Shown in pieces: positions 62,346 to 64,000 of a stretch of 64,000 bases of DNA. The DNA is from Paraburkholderia terricola (GTDB lineage Bacteria; Pseudomonadota; Gammaproteobacteria; Burkholderiales; Burkholderiaceae). The notes beneath the pieces are model-generated. The model did no database searches. It saw nothing but the letters and a program-made list of their open reading frames with translations, and had not been told where the DNA came from. Numbering within the stretch: the stretch's first letter is position 1; each line of letters starts with the position of its first letter. Where the stretch lies: NCBI RefSeq assembly GCF_900142195.1, contig NZ_FRAB01000017.1, forward strand, positions 62,001 to 126,000, given 5' to 3'. The position numbers and the translations under genes were made by a program.

Positions 62346-62990
62346 ATGAAAACAGGGAAACCAAAACGGACTCGTCGGGATGCGGACGATCTGTTCCCCG
62401 ACTTGCAACAGAGCGGCGTCAATCGGGCGAGCCGCCCTGATAACCCGTTCGGACATGAAACCTTGCAGCGGGCCGCTCGCACCGATCGTGACGAGGCCTC
62501 ACTCTGGAAAGACAATCTCATCACGCTGCCCATGGCGATCGAGTTGCCCCCTGGCTATAAGTCGGTGTCTCATGTGCGCGACGTGATGGCGCGCGTATGG
62601 CGGGTGAAATGGCTTAGGGAAACCAGCAATGAAGTCGTTGCGGATTTCCCCGAGGGTTGGTCCGCCGTTCGTCCGAAAAGCGGACCCGTGGAGTTGCGCG
62701 ATCCGGCCGGTATCGTTCGAGGCGTCCATGGTTGGGCGGAAGACGCCGAACTCAGGATCTTGCCGAGGTATCGGGTGGAATCGCAGGAGAATAGTTCGAG
62801 CGGGCTCGGCAGTTTGCTTGTTCGCGACCGCGAGACTGGGCAGATTCTCGAACGGTCGTCGCAGTGGTCGGCGCAGACCGGCACCCATCATCCGGACTGG
62901 GCGAGGCTCTCCGCATGGCTCGACTCGCACTATCCGCTTCATCGCGATCCGCTGCGGTTATGGACGGACTGCGAAAGCAATCCTGGTTGA
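62346..62990 (+). CDS. Hypothetical protein (214 aa)
   Basis: Not recognised. The protein is soluble with a basic, disordered start (MKTGKPKRTRRDADDLFPD) and a body rich in Trp and Arg, with LITLPMAIELPPGYKSVSHV, ADFPEGWSAVRPKSGPVELR and a repeat-like pair of short beta stretches: DPAGIVRGV and DRETGQILER. GGAGAGG precedes the ATG at a good distance. It stands alone between a broken methyltransferase and the siderophore receptor, in sequence of accessory character. Confidence 0.65.
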   Translation: MKTGKPKRTRRDADDLFPDLQQSGVNRASRPDNPFGHETLQRAARTDRDEASLWKDNLITLPMAIELPPGYKSVSHVRDVMARVWRVKWLRETSNEVVADFPEGWSAVRPKSGPVELRDPAGIVRGVHGWAEDAELRILPRYRVESQENSSSGLGSLLVRDRETGQILERSSQWSAQTGTHHPDWARLSAWLDSHYPLHRDPLRLWTDCESNPG

Positions 62991-63584
62991 GCGGGGAAGT
63001 GCCTTGCCGGTCGTTGGCTTGTCTAATGAAAGCCGATGTGTTGTAAAAAGGCTAGCGTGCCGTGACCTCTCGCCGATTACGGAGGCCCTCCGCTCACGCT
63101 GTGTCGGCTTTTAGAAAGCTTGAGCGGAGCGCTTGAACGCACTTGCGATGTGGCGTATGCCTGGCGCCCAAAGGCTCGATCAATCGTATCGACTCGCTCA
63201 CGTTTCATTGCGTTGCCCGAATTAACGATTGGATGCGGGACCTTGCGCCTCGTTTGATAATCATCCGATTATTGCGGCCATTATTTGCGAAGGGCGCCTT
63301 GGCGCATGACCTGCGTCCACCCAATCCTTGACCGAGGCGCGAGTTGTTTACGTTTGCCCTTCATCGGTAATATTCAGAAACAAATTTATTACGGCAAGTA
63401 ACGCAACGCGCAATTGATGCGCCGTTATGCGTATGGAATGATAGCGGCTCTCATTTAGACACCAGCCAGCCATCCCGTCGTCCTCAACTTTGTGGAAGAC
63501 CGGCAGCCAGCCAAACTGCCGACTTGTCATCGATACCGTGCTTTTCATGCGGATCTGGCAAGCACACATCTGACGGGATTTCCA
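62991..63584. other. Intergenic region upstream of the TonB receptor
   Basis: A 594-base gap, AT-richer than its surroundings towards the right. It holds the palindrome ATAATC-ATCC-GATTAT at 63257-63272 and probably the receptor promoter. No gene is recognised. Confidence 0.45.
63257..63272. promoter_or_regulatory. Palindrome resembling part of a Fur box
   Basis: ATAATC and GATTAT form perfect arms around four bases; with flanking G it contains the GATAAT hexamer of Fur sites, but spacing differs from the 19-base consensus and it lies over 300 bases from the receptor start. Confidence 0.2.
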
Positions 63585-64000
63585 ATGTTCAACCACACGC
63601 CGCTCGCGACTGCGTTAGCGCTAGCTTTTGCCGTTCCATTCGCCTCGCCTGTACTCGCACAGACCGCTTCACCCTCTCCAGTGCAATCGTCGCCGTCCAC
63701 CAAGGCGGCTGACACTACGACGCTGCCGGCCATCGGCGTCGCGGCCCAGGCCGAACAACAGGATTTCCAGGCGGAACGCTCGACCGTGGGCGCGAAGACG
63801 CCGACGGCCTTGCGCGATATTCCGCAAACCGTCACCGTGATCAACAAAGCCGTGCTGCAATCGCAGGGCGCGACCTCGTTCCAGGATGCGCTGCGCAATG
63901 CGCCGGGCGTGACCATCGGCGCGGCCGAAGGCGGGCAGATCGGCAACAACGTCAATCTGCGAGGCTTTACCGCGCAGAACGACATCTACCTGGACGGCTT
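63585..64000 (+). CDS. TonB-dependent siderophore receptor (5' part, cut by window end)
   Basis: The first 138 residues of an outer-membrane receptor that imports ferric siderophores using TonB energy. A signal peptide (LATALALAFAVPFASPVLAQ) is followed by a linker and the plug domain: TALRDIPQTVTVINKAVLQS, ATSFQDALRNAPGVTIG and NNVNLRGFTAQNDIYLDG. This is the FhuA/FpvA-type plug pattern. No extra N-terminal signalling (STN) domain is present, so it is not a FecA-like transducer. GGGAT precedes the ATG. The barrel lies beyond the window. Confidence 0.9.
   Translation, partial: MFNHTPLATALALAFAVPFASPVLAQTASPSPVQSSPSTKAADTTTLPAIGVAAQAEQQDFQAERSTVGAKTPTALRDIPQTVTVINKAVLQSQGATSFQDALRNAPGVTIGAAEGGQIGNNVNLRGFTAQNDIYLDG

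Overview
This 64 kb window is chromosomal DNA of a GC-rich beta-proteobacterium of the Burkholderiaceae, most like Paraburkholderia/Burkholderia. The evidence is the gene order scpB-rluB / rimP-nusA-infB-rbfA-truB, odhA-odhB-lpd-zapE, a DUF2968 protein, and a second Hfq-like protein with a long low-complexity tail. The species cannot be named from sequence alone. I saw no tRNA, rRNA, CRISPR array, prophage or complete insertion sequence.

Layout. 1-10 kb: the 3' end of recD, the ribosome-rescue hydrolase arfB, an EAL-domain phosphodiesterase, several small proteins (two of them exported), a YdcF-like membrane protein, an orphan DUF4096 (IS5-type transposase N-terminus) protein, and a LysR regulator followed by a class I/II aminotransferase. 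10-20.6 kb: core information genes, namely scpB and rluB, then rimP-nusA-infB, then rbfA and truB. The rimP operon is preceded by a promoter, a short transcribed leader and an intrinsic terminator. 20.7-25.7 kb: a minus-strand drug-efflux operon marR-OMF lipoprotein-emrA-emrB with a clear promoter. 26-35.3 kb: typA, then the 2-oxoglutarate dehydrogenase complex odhA-odhB-lpd and the ATPase zapE. 35.4-40 kb: accessory region with a second orphan DUF4096 protein, a DUF2147 protein, two decayed genes (a TpsB/ShlB-type outer-membrane transporter and the Fis-type tail of a regulator), a DUF2968 protein, small hypotheticals and the Hfq paralogue.

40.3-44 kb: a compact plus-strand cassette of a 45-residue lipoprotein, ECF sigma factor, membrane anti-sigma factor, VAO/PCMH-type flavoprotein oxidase and a small exported protein. 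It is my best candidate for a poorly described system. 44-54.8 kb: a minus-strand fatty-acid degradation cluster reading tetR, fadE, high-molecular-weight fabG, maoC, thiolase, fadD, DUF1571 protein. It would activate, oxidise, hydrate, dehydrogenate and cleave acyl chains. The TetR carries a long Gly-Ala tail encoded by an almost perfect hexanucleotide microsatellite. 55-64 kb: a lactate/SHS-type MFS permease, a MipA/OmpV porin divergent from an OmpR-type two-component system, cyanase with an EamA exporter, a truncated methyltransferase, an unknown gene, and the 5' end of a TonB-dependent siderophore receptor cut by the window edge.

Starts were refined by hand where a Shine-Dalgarno sequence or family length favoured an internal codon. 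Family assignments come from recognising motifs by eye; no database search was run.
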